The translations under genes and the position numbers were made by a program. Of a stretch of 56,422 bases of DNA, positions 7,872-16,734 are shown piece by piece (positions within the stretch are counted from its first letter, which is position 1; each line of letters starts with the position of its first letter). The stretch comes from Candidatus Nitrosopumilus sp. (lineage in GTDB: Archaea > Thermoproteota > Nitrososphaeria > Nitrososphaerales > Nitrosopumilaceae), in assembly GCF_029882185.1 (NCBI RefSeq), contig NZ_JAOULD010000001.1, positions 1 to 56,422 on the forward strand. Reading direction: 5' to 3'. The notes beneath the pieces were generated by a model that saw only the letters and a list, made by a program, of their open reading frames with translations, was not told the DNA's origin and did not search any database.

Positions 7872-8225
7872 ATGGATAGAATTGGATTAATTGAAGGATT
7901 AGAACAAGCAAAAGTCAGAGAAACACTAAACGTAATGCTTCGAGACAAAGGGCATGAATTTCAAGAGCTTGCAAAAACACTAAAAATCCCTGAAACCGCT
8001 GATGACTGGCAGGTAATTGTCTTAAAGTTCTGTCTTGACTTTGAAGACTGTCTGAAAATTTGGACAGATTCTGAAGAACCAAATTCTATCAAAAACACAA
8101 AATGTATGACAATCATGCGAGAGCTTGCAAAAGGCAAAAAGAATTTCTCTGAAATTATCAACATGCAAAACGTAGCTCAAACTTTATTCTCAGAGTTCCA
8201 TGAGACATACAAAAGAGTGGCATGA
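7872..8225 (+). CDS. Helical protein, paralogue of the 41052 gene (117 aa)
   Basis: This all-helical protein aligns along most of its length with the product at 41052. Shared positions include EF-ELxK, W--xVLxFxLDxEDxxKxW and the final EFxExYKR. The central part has a Trp-rich helix (DDWQVIVLKFCLDFEDCLKIW). I know no named domain for the family; the second half could be a winged-helix-like segment (IMRELAKGKKNFSEI). A regulator role is possible but unproven. Start ATG is clear. Confidence 0.75.
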   Translation: MDRIGLIEGLEQAKVRETLNVMLRDKGHEFQELAKTLKIPETADDWQVIVLKFCLDFEDCLKIWTDSEEPNSIKNTKCMTIMRELAKGKKNFSEIINMQNVAQTLFSEFHETYKRVA

Positions 8226-8250
8226 AATATTTCTCAAAACTTTTTAGAAT

Positions 8251-8346
8251 CTAGGGTGCACCACTAATTTCATCAAGAAATCCAATTACAAAAATTACTG
8301 CAACTACAGAGGCTATTCCCAAATTACGATGTAATTTCAGATTCAT
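8251..8346 (-). CDS. Single-helix membrane peptide (31 aa)
   Basis: ATG at 8344-8346 encodes MNLKLHRNLGIASVVAVIFV and eleven more residues, with one hydrophobic helix and a basic N-terminus. A shared CTTAAG promoter lies 36-41 nt upstream, leaving a leader of roughly a dozen bases. It could be a membrane subunit or a cleaved signal-like peptide. Evidence is promoter position and composition only. Confidence 0.5.
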   Translation of the reverse strand: MNLKLHRNLGIASVVAVIFVIGFLDEISGAP

Positions 8347-8378
8347 TTTCTTTTCTTGGGATGGGCTTGACTCATTAC

Positions 8379-8394
8379 AAACTTAAGCGTATTG
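8379..8394 (-). promoter_or_regulatory. Shared CAATACGCTTAAGTTT promoter, copy 3
   Basis: Identical over 16 bases to copy 1 on the minus strand. It drives the 31-aa membrane peptide. Confidence 0.65.
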
Positions 8395-8430
8395 ACGAGT
8401 TTAGAATCTAAGCAGTATAATAGACTTTTT

Positions 8431-8538
8431 TCATTTGTGACAATCGCAACTGCAACTATTTGGAATACGTCTGTGGTTAAGACATTCCATACAGTCTTTA
8501 CTTCGTCCACTTTTTACCCTTAACCATTCTTTGTCCAT
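8431..8538 (-). CDS. Small zinc-binding protein, CxCDCH family (35 aa)
   Basis: ATG at 8536-8538 to TGA at 8431-8433. The peptide has DCMECLNH, then after eight residues CSCDCHK. The same order (CxxCxNH then CSCDCH) appears in the 44-aa product at 35378, so this is a small family. Six Cys and two or more His in 35 residues imply one or two bound metals. It follows shared promoter copy 4 with a short leader. No function is known to me. Confidence 0.72.
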   Translation of the reverse strand: MDKEWLRVKSGRSKDCMECLNHRRIPNSCSCDCHK

Positions 8539-8570
8539 TCTTTTCTAATCCTTGTTATTCCAAATTGTGT

Positions 8571-8586
8571 GAACTTAAGCATGTTG
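8571..8586 (-). promoter_or_regulatory. Shared CAACATGCTTAAGTTC promoter, copy 4
   Basis: Three mismatches to copy 1, two to copy 2. It lies upstream of the 35-aa zinc protein. Confidence 0.6.
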
Positions 8587-8695
8587 TCATTCTCAAATTT
8601 TTGAAAAATTAGTCGCCATATTGACTAAATCTGCTATTGGTTAAAAGGTCTAATCAGATCAGTAGATTCTTATCTAAAATTTTTAGGAAAAATGC

Positions 8696-9619
8696 ATGGC
8701 AAAAATCAAACAAAATTCCCCGGTACTGTTCTTTTATAATAATTCAAAAAAATGGTTGACAAAAATTTCAAAAAATGAATCTTTTCATACTCATATAGGA
8801 ATACTGAAACATTCTGATGCAATTGGAAAAGAATATGGCTCCAAGTTAATCACAAACAAGGACAAGTATGTCTATCTTCTTGAACCTACGATGTATGATT
8901 ATGTAATGAGAATTCAACATGGGACTCAAATCGTGTATCCAAAAGATATTGGTTACATTATTGCAAGAGCTGGGATAGGTGATGGTCAAAAAATATTAGA
9001 AATTGGAACTGGTAGTGGCTCGTTGACTTCGTTTGTCGCAAGTGTTGTTAAACCTCGTGGACATGTATACACATTTGATGTGGATGAAAATTTTATGAAG
9101 ATTGCTGAAAAAAATATCAAAAAAGCAGGAGTTTCAAAATATGTGACACAACATAATTTGGATTTGAAGACTGTTAAAAAAATGCCTCTGGAAAACATGG
9201 ATGTTGCATTAATTGATTTAGGTGATCCTTGGGTTGTTATTCCTCAAGTTAGGCAGATGCTTAAAGGAAGCGGTAGCATATTTGCAATTTGTCCTACGAT
9301 GAATCAATTGGAAAAATTAACTATGGCTTTAGTTGAAAATGAGTTTACTGATATTGAATCCACAGAACATATTATTCGAAATATTGAAGCTAGGGAAGGA
9401 AAAACAAGACATTCTTTCCAAGGTATTGGTCATACGACATACTTGTGCTTTGCAAGAAAGGCCTTTTTTGATAGGGATACTCAAATGTCTCCGGAAAACT
9501 CTTCATCTCGTGATACTAAAACAAGCTCAAAACCTGTAAAGAAATCTATCAAAACAACCAAAAAAATAACAAGCACCGTAAAGAAATCAAAAACAACCAA
9601 AAAATCCTCTAAAAAATAA
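8696..9619 (+). CDS. trmI: tRNA (adenine-N1)-methyltransferase, TrmI type, with basic tail
   Basis: The 307-residue protein has an N-terminal small beta domain and a Rossmann methyltransferase core with EIGTGSGS near residue 101 and DLGDPW near 180, typical of TrmI. The enzyme uses S-adenosylmethionine to methylate A58 (and A57 in some archaea) of tRNA. The last ~45 residues are an added Lys/Thr/Ser-rich tail (for example KKSIKTTKKITS) resembling the histone-like repeats at the left edge. The tail probably aids RNA binding. The core length fits the family. Confidence 0.9.
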   Translation: MAKIKQNSPVLFFYNNSKKWLTKISKNESFHTHIGILKHSDAIGKEYGSKLITNKDKYVYLLEPTMYDYVMRIQHGTQIVYPKDIGYIIARAGIGDGQKILEIGTGSGSLTSFVASVVKPRGHVYTFDVDENFMKIAEKNIKKAGVSKYVTQHNLDLKTVKKMPLENMDVALIDLGDPWVVIPQVRQMLKGSGSIFAICPTMNQLEKLTMALVENEFTDIESTEHIIRNIEAREGKTRHSFQGIGHTTYLCFARKAFFDRDTQMSPENSSSRDTKTSSKPVKKSIKTTKKITSTVKKSKTTKKSSKK

Positions 9620-9674
9620 CTCTGGCTGTCTACATAAAACAAGATTTATTCGGCTATTTCTTAGAAGATAACAC

Positions 9675-10538
9675 ATGATAAGAAAGAATCTAACTTTATC
9701 CATTGTAAAAAAATTCATTCCTGCTAGAAAAGCAAAATCTAGAAAGGGAGATAATGGTATTGTCCTTGTTGTTGGTGGAAGCTATATCTATCACGGTGCT
9801 CCGATTTTATCTTCTATTGCTGCATTGAAATGTGGTACAGATCTTGTTTATACTTCAGTTCCCAAAGTTAACGTTACTCCTACTAGATCAATCTCTCCTA
9901 ACTTGATTGTAATTCCATTAGTTGATCAAAAACTAACTCTTGGTGCTGTAAACAAGCTAATTGGTGCATTACCTCATAATTTGCATTCAGCTACAATAGG
10001 CATGGGTCTTGCAATCCAAGAAAAGAACTCTCTATTGCATTTTGTCAAATCCTTACTTGATAGAGATGTTAGGTTGTCGTTGGATGCAAGTGCATTAATT
10101 CCCGATGTGTTGCCTTTACTTGCAAACAAAAATGTTGTAGTTACTCCTCATGCTGGGGAGTTTAAACGATTATTTGGTGAATCTCCATCAAATGCTAAAA
10201 ATGAAAGAATCAAACTAGTAGAGAATAAGGCTAAAGAGTTTGGAATTACTGTGTTGTTAAAAGGAGCTACTGATGTAATTTCTAATGGTTCTATCACTTA
10301 TCTTAATGAGAAGAAAACTCCTGCAATGACTGTTGGTGGAACAGGTGATGTTTTGTCTGGATTAGTTGCTGGATTATTATCTGTTAATAGAAATCCTTTG
10401 GAATCTGCAGCAGCTGCTACATTTGTCAATGGTTTGGCAGGTAAATCTGCACAAAAAAAATTAGGATTACATATGACTTCTATGGATCTTTTAGATGAAA
10501 TTCCCATTGTCATGAAGCCTTTTGACAGAATTGTGTGA
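9675..10538 (+). CDS. nnrD: ADP/ATP-dependent NAD(P)HX dehydratase
   Basis: The 287-residue protein is a ribokinase-fold enzyme of the YjeF C-terminal family. It repairs hydrated NADH and NADPH at the expense of a nucleotide. The anion-hole signature GGTGDVLSG lies near residue 222, a VTPHAGEF motif near 156 and the VVGGS glycine stretch near 31. The YjeF N-terminal epimerase domain, fused in many archaea, is absent. It is seven bases ahead of the M20 peptidase, likely one transcript. Confidence 0.9.
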   Translation: MIRKNLTLSIVKKFIPARKAKSRKGDNGIVLVVGGSYIYHGAPILSSIAALKCGTDLVYTSVPKVNVTPTRSISPNLIVIPLVDQKLTLGAVNKLIGALPHNLHSATIGMGLAIQEKNSLLHFVKSLLDRDVRLSLDASALIPDVLPLLANKNVVVTPHAGEFKRLFGESPSNAKNERIKLVENKAKEFGITVLLKGATDVISNGSITYLNEKKTPAMTVGGTGDVLSGLVAGLLSVNRNPLESAAAATFVNGLAGKSAQKKLGLHMTSMDLLDEIPIVMKPFDRIV

Positions 10539-10545
10539 CTAGAAT

Positions 10546-11898
10546 ATGTCTTTCACAAAACATATTGATTCTCATATGGATGATCTTGTCGCTGATTTGC
10601 AAATGCTGATTCGTCAACCAAGTGTATCTGCAAAAAACGAGGGAATTGAAGAATGTGCAAAATTAGTGCAAAAATTATTAAAAAAATCAGGTGCTAAATC
10701 CGAAATTTTGAGATTGAGGAAAGGTGTTGCTCCAATTGTATATGGTGAAATAAAATCAAAACAAAATCCTGAAAAAACCCTGATGTTTTACAATCATTAT
10801 GATGTGCAACCTGCTGAACCCTTTGATTTATGGGATGATCCTCCATTCAGTGGTGTCAAAAAAGGCAATAAAATTTTTGGAAGAGGAGCATCTGATGACA
10901 AAGGAGAACTAATTACTAGAATCAAAGCAGTTGAGGCATATCTTAAAACAACTGGTGATGTTCCATGCAATATTAAATTTGTAATTGAAGGTGAAGAAGA
11001 AACTGGTAGTGAACATATTGAAGATTATTTGAAAAAATACAAAAAGAAGTTTTCTTGTGATGGTGTAATTTGGGAATTTGGATATGTTGATGCAAAAAAT
11101 AGGCCTATTGTTGGGCTTGGCATGAAAGGATTACTCTTTGTAGAACTATCTGTACAAGAATCCGTCCGTGATGCTCATTCAAGTTTGGCAGTTTTGATAA
11201 AAAACCCTGCATGGAGATTAATTGAAGCTATAAACACACTTCGAAATTCTGATGGTAAAATTCTCATTAAAGACTGGTACAAAGAAGTTTCATCTTTATC
11301 TAAAAATGATTTGGGCATTATTCAAAAAGAACCTTTTGATGAAAACGTATTTAAAAAAGAATTTGGAATCAAATCTTTCGTAGGTAACAAGAAGGGTTTG
11401 GAGGCAAAAAAAGCATTGGTTGGAGATGCAACTTGTAACATTGCAGGATTTGTTTCTGGTTACACAGGAGATGGTGCAAAGACGGTTCTTCCTGGAAATG
11501 CACTTGTAAAAATAGATTTTAGACTGATTCCTAAAATGGATCCAAAAAAACAAGTATCTAGATTAAAAAAACACCTAAAATCAAAAGGTTTCTCGGATAT
11601 TCGAATCAAAGTATTTCATGGAGAGGCTGCTGCTAGAACAAAATCTTCACACCCTTTTGTTTCTCAAGTAAAGGCTGCTGCTGACAAATCTTTTGGTAAA
11701 TCCATCCTAAATGTATCAAATGCAGGAACTGGGCCCATGCATCCTTTTGTAGAAATTCTAAAAGCTCCGTGTATCTCTATAGGAAGCACATACATGTTTT
11801 CAAGAATACACTCTCCAAACGAGTTTGCAAGAATTGATTTACTCAAGAAAACTACAAAATGCATGTGTATGATAATGGATAACTTTGGAAAAAACTAA
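10546..11898 (+). CDS. M20 family metallopeptidase (dipeptidase-like)
   Basis: The 450-residue protein keeps the M20 metal ligands: His and Asp in NHYDVQP near residue 83, Asp in GRGASDDKGE near 118, the catalytic Glu pair in EGEEETGSE near 150, and a late IHSPNE His. A lid/dimerisation domain sits between about 190 and 310. The WDDPPF stretch after the first ligand is typical of the carnosinase/dipeptidase branch rather than ArgE. It probably hydrolyses peptides or N-acyl amino acids in the cytoplasm; exact substrate is unknown. It ends overlapping the DoxX 3' end by four bases, tail to tail. Confidence 0.88.
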   Translation: MSFTKHIDSHMDDLVADLQMLIRQPSVSAKNEGIEECAKLVQKLLKKSGAKSEILRLRKGVAPIVYGEIKSKQNPEKTLMFYNHYDVQPAEPFDLWDDPPFSGVKKGNKIFGRGASDDKGELITRIKAVEAYLKTTGDVPCNIKFVIEGEEETGSEHIEDYLKKYKKKFSCDGVIWEFGYVDAKNRPIVGLGMKGLLFVELSVQESVRDAHSSLAVLIKNPAWRLIEAINTLRNSDGKILIKDWYKEVSSLSKNDLGIIQKEPFDENVFKKEFGIKSFVGNKKGLEAKKALVGDATCNIAGFVSGYTGDGAKTVLPGNALVKIDFRLIPKMDPKKQVSRLKKHLKSKGFSDIRIKVFHGEAAARTKSSHPFVSQVKAAADKSFGKSILNVSNAGTGPMHPFVEILKAPCISIGSTYMFSRIHSPNEFARIDLLKKTTKCMCMIMDNFGKN

Positions 11899-12326
11899 TG
11901 AAGACATCTAGGTAATTTCTTGATTACTTGTACAAGTGATATTCTGCCAGGACCTGCAATCATTATGAGTAATGCCGATGCAAGTAAAATCAAATCTAAT
12001 TCTACTCCCCCTTTTCCAGTAATGCTTGATGCTCCTTTTACCATAAAAATTGCCCCCAACATAATGACTGAAATTAACGATGCTGATAATCTACTCAATA
12101 CTCCAATAATTATCAAAATGCCCGGAATTAATTCTGCCAATGCAATAGGAATTTGCATTTCTGCTGGTAATCCCATGTTAGGTAGATTTTCTGCAAATCC
12201 TGGATTAAATTTTGAAATTCCGTGAAGAATGAAGATCACTCCTAAGGCTGATCTTAATCCCATAAAGACAATGTCGTTTAGAAATTTCTCCCTAATCTCT
12301 GCAGTTGTCAATGCGTTCTTCTTCAA
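11895..12326 (-). CDS. DoxX-family membrane protein
   Basis: The 143-residue protein has four hydrophobic helices and the DoxX hallmark ALGVIFILHGISKF near residue 30, followed by a Pro-containing ELIPGILIIIG helix. DoxX proteins are small quinone-associated or redox membrane proteins; the role here is unknown. The start is TTG at 12324-12326, because an in-frame stop lies two codons upstream. The gene is divergent from the proteasome subunit and convergent with the M20 peptidase. Confidence 0.85.
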   Translation of the reverse strand: MKKNALTTAEIREKFLNDIVFMGLRSALGVIFILHGISKFNPGFAENLPNMGLPAEMQIPIALAELIPGILIIIGVLSRLSASLISVIMLGAIFMVKGASSITGKGGVELDLILLASALLIMIAGPGRISLVQVIKKLPRCLH

Positions 12327-12406
12327 TTTTCAGTATAATTATTTTGCCCATGAATTACACGTTAAATGTAGAAAGCCCTTTATTATGCGGCAAAATTATT
12401 TCAAAT

Positions 12407-13003
12407 ATGTCAATGTATATGCCAGGAGCAACTGCTGTTGGAATTACTTTTGATGGTGGTGTAGTTTTTGCGAGTGAAAAAAGGATCGCATTTGGAAACT
12501 TTTTGGTAAGTAAAACTACAAAGAAAACATTCCCTATTACTCCTAAGGTTGGTGCAACTTGTGCTGGTCTTGTGGCTGACATGCAAATTTTGACATTACA
12601 AATTGCAGCACTTGCCAAAATTAGAAAGATGGAACTAAAAAGAGATGTTCCTCCAAATACTGTAGCCAAAATGATGTCAAATATGATGTATGAAAGAAGA
12701 TACTTTCCACTATTGACTCAAGTGATCGTAGGTGGAGTTGTTGACAAACCTATCATGTATACTCTTGATCCTTTAGGTTCAGTACTTCCCGATGAATTTG
12801 CTGCAGTTGGAACTGGAGCTGAAATGGCGTTAGGTGTTTTAGATCCTCAATTCAAACCAAACATGACTAAAGATGAGGCAGTTGATTTAGCAAAACGTGC
12901 AGTTCGTGCAGCTGCTCTTAGAGATTCTGCAAGCGGTGATGGAATCGATATACTTGTAATCACTAAAGATGGCACCGAAGAATATTCAGAAGATATCAAG
13001 TAA
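12407..13003 (+). CDS. psmB: Proteasome beta subunit lacking the catalytic Thr1
   Basis: The 198-residue protein is a 20S proteasome beta subunit by length and by the pattern ATAVGITFDGGVVFASEKR. The usual mature N-terminus TTTVG is replaced: the residue after MSMYMPG is Ala, not Thr. Position 17 is Glu instead of Asp, while Lys33 is kept. By family knowledge Thr1 is the nucleophile, so this subunit should be inactive, like the non-catalytic beta of Sulfolobus. A longer ORF starts at 12305 but would overlap the divergent DoxX start. ATG 12407 gives a typical short propeptide and has a TTTATTATG box about 25 nt upstream. Confidence 0.9.
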   Translation: MSMYMPGATAVGITFDGGVVFASEKRIAFGNFLVSKTTKKTFPITPKVGATCAGLVADMQILTLQIAALAKIRKMELKRDVPPNTVAKMMSNMMYERRYFPLLTQVIVGGVVDKPIMYTLDPLGSVLPDEFAAVGTGAEMALGVLDPQFKPNMTKDEAVDLAKRAVRAAALRDSASGDGIDILVITKDGTEEYSEDIK

Positions 13004-13025
13004 TCAAAATTTTTAAAAATTCTAT

Positions 13026-13502
13026 TTAATCGTAAATTGTTTTACCTGTTTCCCAAAATCTGTCTGAGATATAATGTATATTTTTAATGACTTCTCCTTT
13101 TTCCATATTTTCTAATTCTGAGCTTGCGACTAATGACTTTCCAATTGCTAAAAATTTATGTTGTGATTCTTCAACAATACAAACAAGTTTATCTTTTTCA
13201 AACTCTGTAAATTTTTTAATGCCTGGTCTCATCACGTTTGCTCCTTTACACATGAATTTGACTGCTCCCATGTCTACAGTTACTGATGGAAATTTCTCCA
13301 ATGTTTCTGTTTCTGATAGAAATGGAAGGTAATCATTATCTACCTTTAAAATTTTAATTCCACTACCTGTGATGATTTGTGCGTCATCCAGTATTTGATG
13401 AACTTTGACATTTTTAATTTTAGGGAATTCTATTCCCCATCTTTCTGAAACTGTTTTTAAAAGTGCAGATGTTTCACTTTTTGAAATTAAATTAGACTTC
13501 AA
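13026..13502 (-). CDS. PUA-domain RNA-binding protein (MCTS1-like)
   Basis: The 158-residue protein has an N-terminal pre-PUA segment (about 1-75) and a C-terminal PUA domain starting near SVTVDMGAVKFMCKGANVMRPGI, with the typical GANVMxPGI loop. The arrangement matches archaeal homologues of MCTS1/Tma20, which bind the ribosome or tRNA. A translation-related role is inference. It overlaps the upstream homoserine dehydrogenase stop by four bases (ATGA), so the two are cotranscribed. Confidence 0.85.
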   Translation of the reverse strand: MKSNLISKSETSALLKTVSERWGIEFPKIKNVKVHQILDDAQIITGSGIKILKVDNDYLPFLSETETLEKFPSVTVDMGAVKFMCKGANVMRPGIKKFTEFEKDKLVCIVEESQHKFLAIGKSLVASSELENMEKGEVIKNIHYISDRFWETGKTIYD

Positions 13503-14509
13503 TCTCTAGCAATCTCTTGTCTGATATCTAACAAATCTCTGAGAATTGAACTGGCAGTTTCCATTCCTCCTGCACCTTTTCCGATAATTGTTTGAGTTCC
13601 TGAATGTTCTGAAGTAAATGCAATTGCATTTAATGTTCCGTTAACACATAGGGGATCATCATTAGATACTTCCTTTGGTCCTACTATGAGATCTTTGTTA
13701 CATGAAGCAATTAATTTGATTGAAGAATTATTTTTTGAGGCTTTTTTGATATCTTCAGAAGTGATTTTTCTGATTCCTGTACAGTTAATGTCTGGAAGTG
13801 TTACTTTCATTCCCATTACCCAGTTTGCTAAAATGACTAATTTTGCTGCTGCATCTAATCCATCTAAATCTAAAGATTCGTCAGCTTCGACATATCCTTT
13901 ATCTTTTGCATCTTTTAGCGCATCATTATATGATATCCCTGTCCCCATATTTGTTAAAATGTAATTTGTGGTTCCATTGAGAATACCAGCAAATGATGTA
14001 ATTCTTTCCCCTCTAAGGCTGTTTTTAGCATAATCTAGAATTGGCGTACCTCCTCCAACTGTACCGCTAAATTTGAACATGACTTGATTGTATGTTGCAA
14101 GTTCAAGCAATGAAGGAAATGCCAAAGCTAATGGTCCTTTGTTAACTGAAATCACATGCATTCCTTTTTTCATTGCAGTAGTAATGTGTGTCATTCCAGG
14201 CTCTGCATCTTTGTAGTTGCTTGCTGTGGTCTCGATGAGAACATCAGCTTCTATGTTTTTCAACATGTCTATTCCTGACATCGTATTTTTCTTGTCTGCA
14301 TATTTTTTTACAGTTCCAAATTTTTTCTTCACATAAATCAATCTGTTAAAATCTAATCCTGATTGATCTACTGCACTTCCTTTACTATCAAACACTCCTA
14401 CTATTCTTGGTTTTAATCCGTATTTTGCATAAAGATCTTCTGATCTAGAATCAAATAATTTTACTAAGCTTTGACCTACTACTCCAAAACCACATAATAT
14501 GATTCTCAA
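13499..14509 (-). CDS. hom: Homoserine dehydrogenase
   Basis: The 336-residue enzyme reduces aspartate semialdehyde to homoserine, a precursor of threonine and methionine. The nucleotide-binding GFGVVG is at residues 7-12. The catalytic region includes NKGPLA near 123, GGGTPILD near 152, and the LNGTTNYIL signature near 172. There is no C-terminal ACT domain, so feedback control through that domain is not expected. It shares a 4-nt overlap with the PUA gene downstream. Confidence 0.94.
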   Translation of the reverse strand: MRIILCGFGVVGQSLVKLFDSRSEDLYAKYGLKPRIVGVFDSKGSAVDQSGLDFNRLIYVKKKFGTVKKYADKKNTMSGIDMLKNIEADVLIETTASNYKDAEPGMTHITTAMKKGMHVISVNKGPLALAFPSLLELATYNQVMFKFSGTVGGGTPILDYAKNSLRGERITSFAGILNGTTNYILTNMGTGISYNDALKDAKDKGYVEADESLDLDGLDAAAKLVILANWVMGMKVTLPDINCTGIRKITSEDIKKASKNNSSIKLIASCNKDLIVGPKEVSNDDPLCVNGTLNAIAFTSEHSGTQTIIGKGAGGMETASSILRDLLDIRQEIARD

Positions 14510-14639
14510 ACCATTTCATTCCTTTTTGTTATGTTATCTTGTGTCATTATGTTTCTCTTAATTTTCTTATCATTAATTGTGTTTTATTAATAATTTTTGA
14601 ATATTATTTTACCTGTGGCATTTCTTTGATTATTTGTGG

Positions 14640-15047
14640 CTATTCTACATTATTGTCATTTTCATGTTGTAATGAAATAGAATTGATACAATATCTTTGA
14701 TTTGTCGGATTTGGACCGTCATCAAACACATGACCTAGATGTGCCCCACATCTGTTACAATTAACTTCTGTACGAACCATCCCGTATGTTGAATCTGAAA
14801 TATATTCAATTTTTTCTTCTGAGATGGGTTCCCAAAAACTTGGCCATCCTGAGCCTGAATCAAATTTGGTATCTGATGAAAAAAGTTCCTCTCCACAGCA
14901 CACGCATTTGAAAATTCCTTTTAATTTGGTATTGTTATATTTTCCAGAAAAAGGCGGCTCTGTTCCATGATTGATGCAAATTTCGTACTGATCTGGAGTG
15001 AGTTGTTTTTTCCACTCTTCTTGGCTCTTCTCAATTTTCTCTATCAT
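14640..15047 (-). CDS. msrB: Peptide-methionine (R)-S-oxide reductase
   Basis: The 135-residue protein repairs oxidised methionine. The zinc site is Cys48/Cys51 and Cys97/Cys100, and the catalytic Cys120 sits in RYCINSIS. The FDSGSGWPSF and GAHLGHVFDDGP signatures are intact. Single-domain MsrB, no fusion to MsrA. It lies just downstream of the ThyX-like gene in the same direction with a 35-bp gap. Confidence 0.95.
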   Translation of the reverse strand: MIEKIEKSQEEWKKQLTPDQYEICINHGTEPPFSGKYNNTKLKGIFKCVCCGEELFSSDTKFDSGSGWPSFWEPISEEKIEYISDSTYGMVRTEVNCNRCGAHLGHVFDDGPNPTNQRYCINSISLQHENDNNVE

Positions 15048-15082
15048 GACATTTTTTGTCGTTTCAATTATTAGAGTTTTTT

Positions 15083-16702
15083 CTATTTTTTCAATTTTTT
15101 TCTCTTTTCTTCGGTTCTTTTTTCAGACTCGAATCGTTCCAAATCATATTCTTTCATATCTACATACTTCATAATTTTGCTTAAATTTGGATGAACTTTG
15201 TTTATTTGTTTGAACATTTGCTGTGCAACTCTTCTGTAATCCACATGTCCTTGTGGAACTGTTCTTAACTCAATTAGATGACATGCTTCTCTGAGATTGA
15301 ATTTCATAAAATATGGATAGTTGTATCCAAAGTTTACTACATATTGTCCTTGTTCTGGATATTTTGTTCTGATTTTATCAAATGTTTCTTTTGTTTTGTC
15401 CATACAATCTTTGAAGTCCTTCTCTATTCCTAAAATTTTTATTTCATTTGGCATGTTATATCCGTGATCTGTTGTAAGAAGCTGTCTCTGTAGAGTTAAT
15501 GCTCTGTGTCTGTGGAAATCTCTGAACATTCCAAAATTGTTACACAAATCAAATGTATAGTAAATATTTTCAAATGCTCTTGATGGTCTGTGACGTCTGT
15601 TTGCTCTAATTTCTGTAAAATCTTTGATGATTAGAATTTTTTTCTCATTGGGCATTTTTTTTACTTGTTGCAGAATATTTTGGTATGATGTGCTAGGAGA
15701 TTGATCATATATTATACTAGTGATGATCTTATCAATGGATTTTTTTTCTGGTTCATAATCTACAAGTTTCGTAATCATTCCTTTTTTTGGATTGGGTTTG
15801 ATTTCTTTTGAAGAAATTGATTTTGATTTATTTTTAATGTCTTTGAGGTATTTCTGAAATGCTTTACCGTATTTGTCATCGGCTCTTCTTACGAATGATT
15901 TGATAGTGGTGTCTAGCTCTTTCTTGATTTTTGAGGCTAAATCTTGCTCTTCTTTTAGCTCAGATGCCCCTAAAACCGTTAAAAGATATTCAAACGCTCG
16001 TCCGTTTCCGGTAATGCCAACATTTGTTAAAGTTGATGCAGGTAATAATCCTCTTAGAATATCAAGTGCTTTAGCTTTAGTTGATCCACGATAAATCATG
16101 TTCGCTGATTTTATGTCTGATTTATTTTTTAATTTGTGAAATAATTTTTCTTTTCCATCTGTAGAATCTTTGAAGGTGTATTTTTCTATTGGATATTTTT
16201 CTCTTACATAGTTTACCATCGGTTCAATATTTTTTGAATAAATATCAAATGAAAAATTACAACTATCTTCATACATATCTGCAAAACGCGATTTCATTAT
16301 TTCAGGATCTCTGTAAAATCTATACTTTCCTTTTTCTTTTTTGTTCCAAGCAACATATCTGGATGATTTTTCCAAATATGACAACCCTATTCTCCTATCT
16401 TCAATTTTTTTTACTGCAATGTTTGATAATCCTTCAATTGCAATTTGTGCTTCACCTAATTCTGCAACTGAGTCATCACCATATTCTAAAAGTACCCTAT
16501 TGTAAAATTCATCTCCTCTGTTTTTATTTTTTAAAAATTCATCAAGAAATATTCGTCTCATACTTTTGTCAGTTCGACTATACCTTGACATTAATGCACC
16601 ACGATCAACTTGACGTGGAGTAATTATTGCAAAGACATTGTCTTCTGTATTTGAAAAGTGATCTGATAGAATCTTTTTTTCTTTGATTGAGAATTCTGAC
16701 AA
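15083..16702 (-). CDS. Tandem ThyX-like protein with split signature
   Basis: The 539 residues form two ThyX-like halves. Flavin-dependent thymidylate synthase normally has one ~220-residue domain with RHRxxSxxxxSxRY. The first half has [14 protein letters not shown] at 103-116: the S and SxRY parts are kept but RHR is changed. It continues with [24 protein letters not shown], matching the ThyX C-terminal part. The second half has RHR intact near residue 397 ([15 protein letters not shown]) but lost SxRY, then [18 protein letters not shown]. Whether it makes dTMP or another flavin-type reaction is unknown. The charged C-terminus is an extension. Confidence 0.75.
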   Translation of the reverse strand: MSEFSIKEKKILSDHFSNTEDNVFAIITPRQVDRGALMSRYSRTDKSMRRIFLDEFLKNKNRGDEFYNRVLLEYGDDSVAELGEAQIAIEGLSNIAVKKIEDRRIGLSYLEKSSRYVAWNKKEKGKYRFYRDPEIMKSRFADMYEDSCNFSFDIYSKNIEPMVNYVREKYPIEKYTFKDSTDGKEKLFHKLKNKSDIKSANMIYRGSTKAKALDILRGLLPASTLTNVGITGNGRAFEYLLTVLGASELKEEQDLASKIKKELDTTIKSFVRRADDKYGKAFQKYLKDIKNKSKSISSKEIKPNPKKGMITKLVDYEPEKKSIDKIITSIIYDQSPSTSYQNILQQVKKMPNEKKILIIKDFTEIRANRRHRPSRAFENIYYTFDLCNNFGMFRDFHRHRALTLQRQLLTTDHGYNMPNEIKILGIEKDFKDCMDKTKETFDKIRTKYPEQGQYVVNFGYNYPYFMKFNLREACHLIELRTVPQGHVDYRRVAQQMFKQINKVHPNLSKIMKYVDMKEYDLERFESEKRTEEKRKKLKK

Positions 16703-16734
16703 TAACGATATGTCAATTCACAATTATTAATAGT

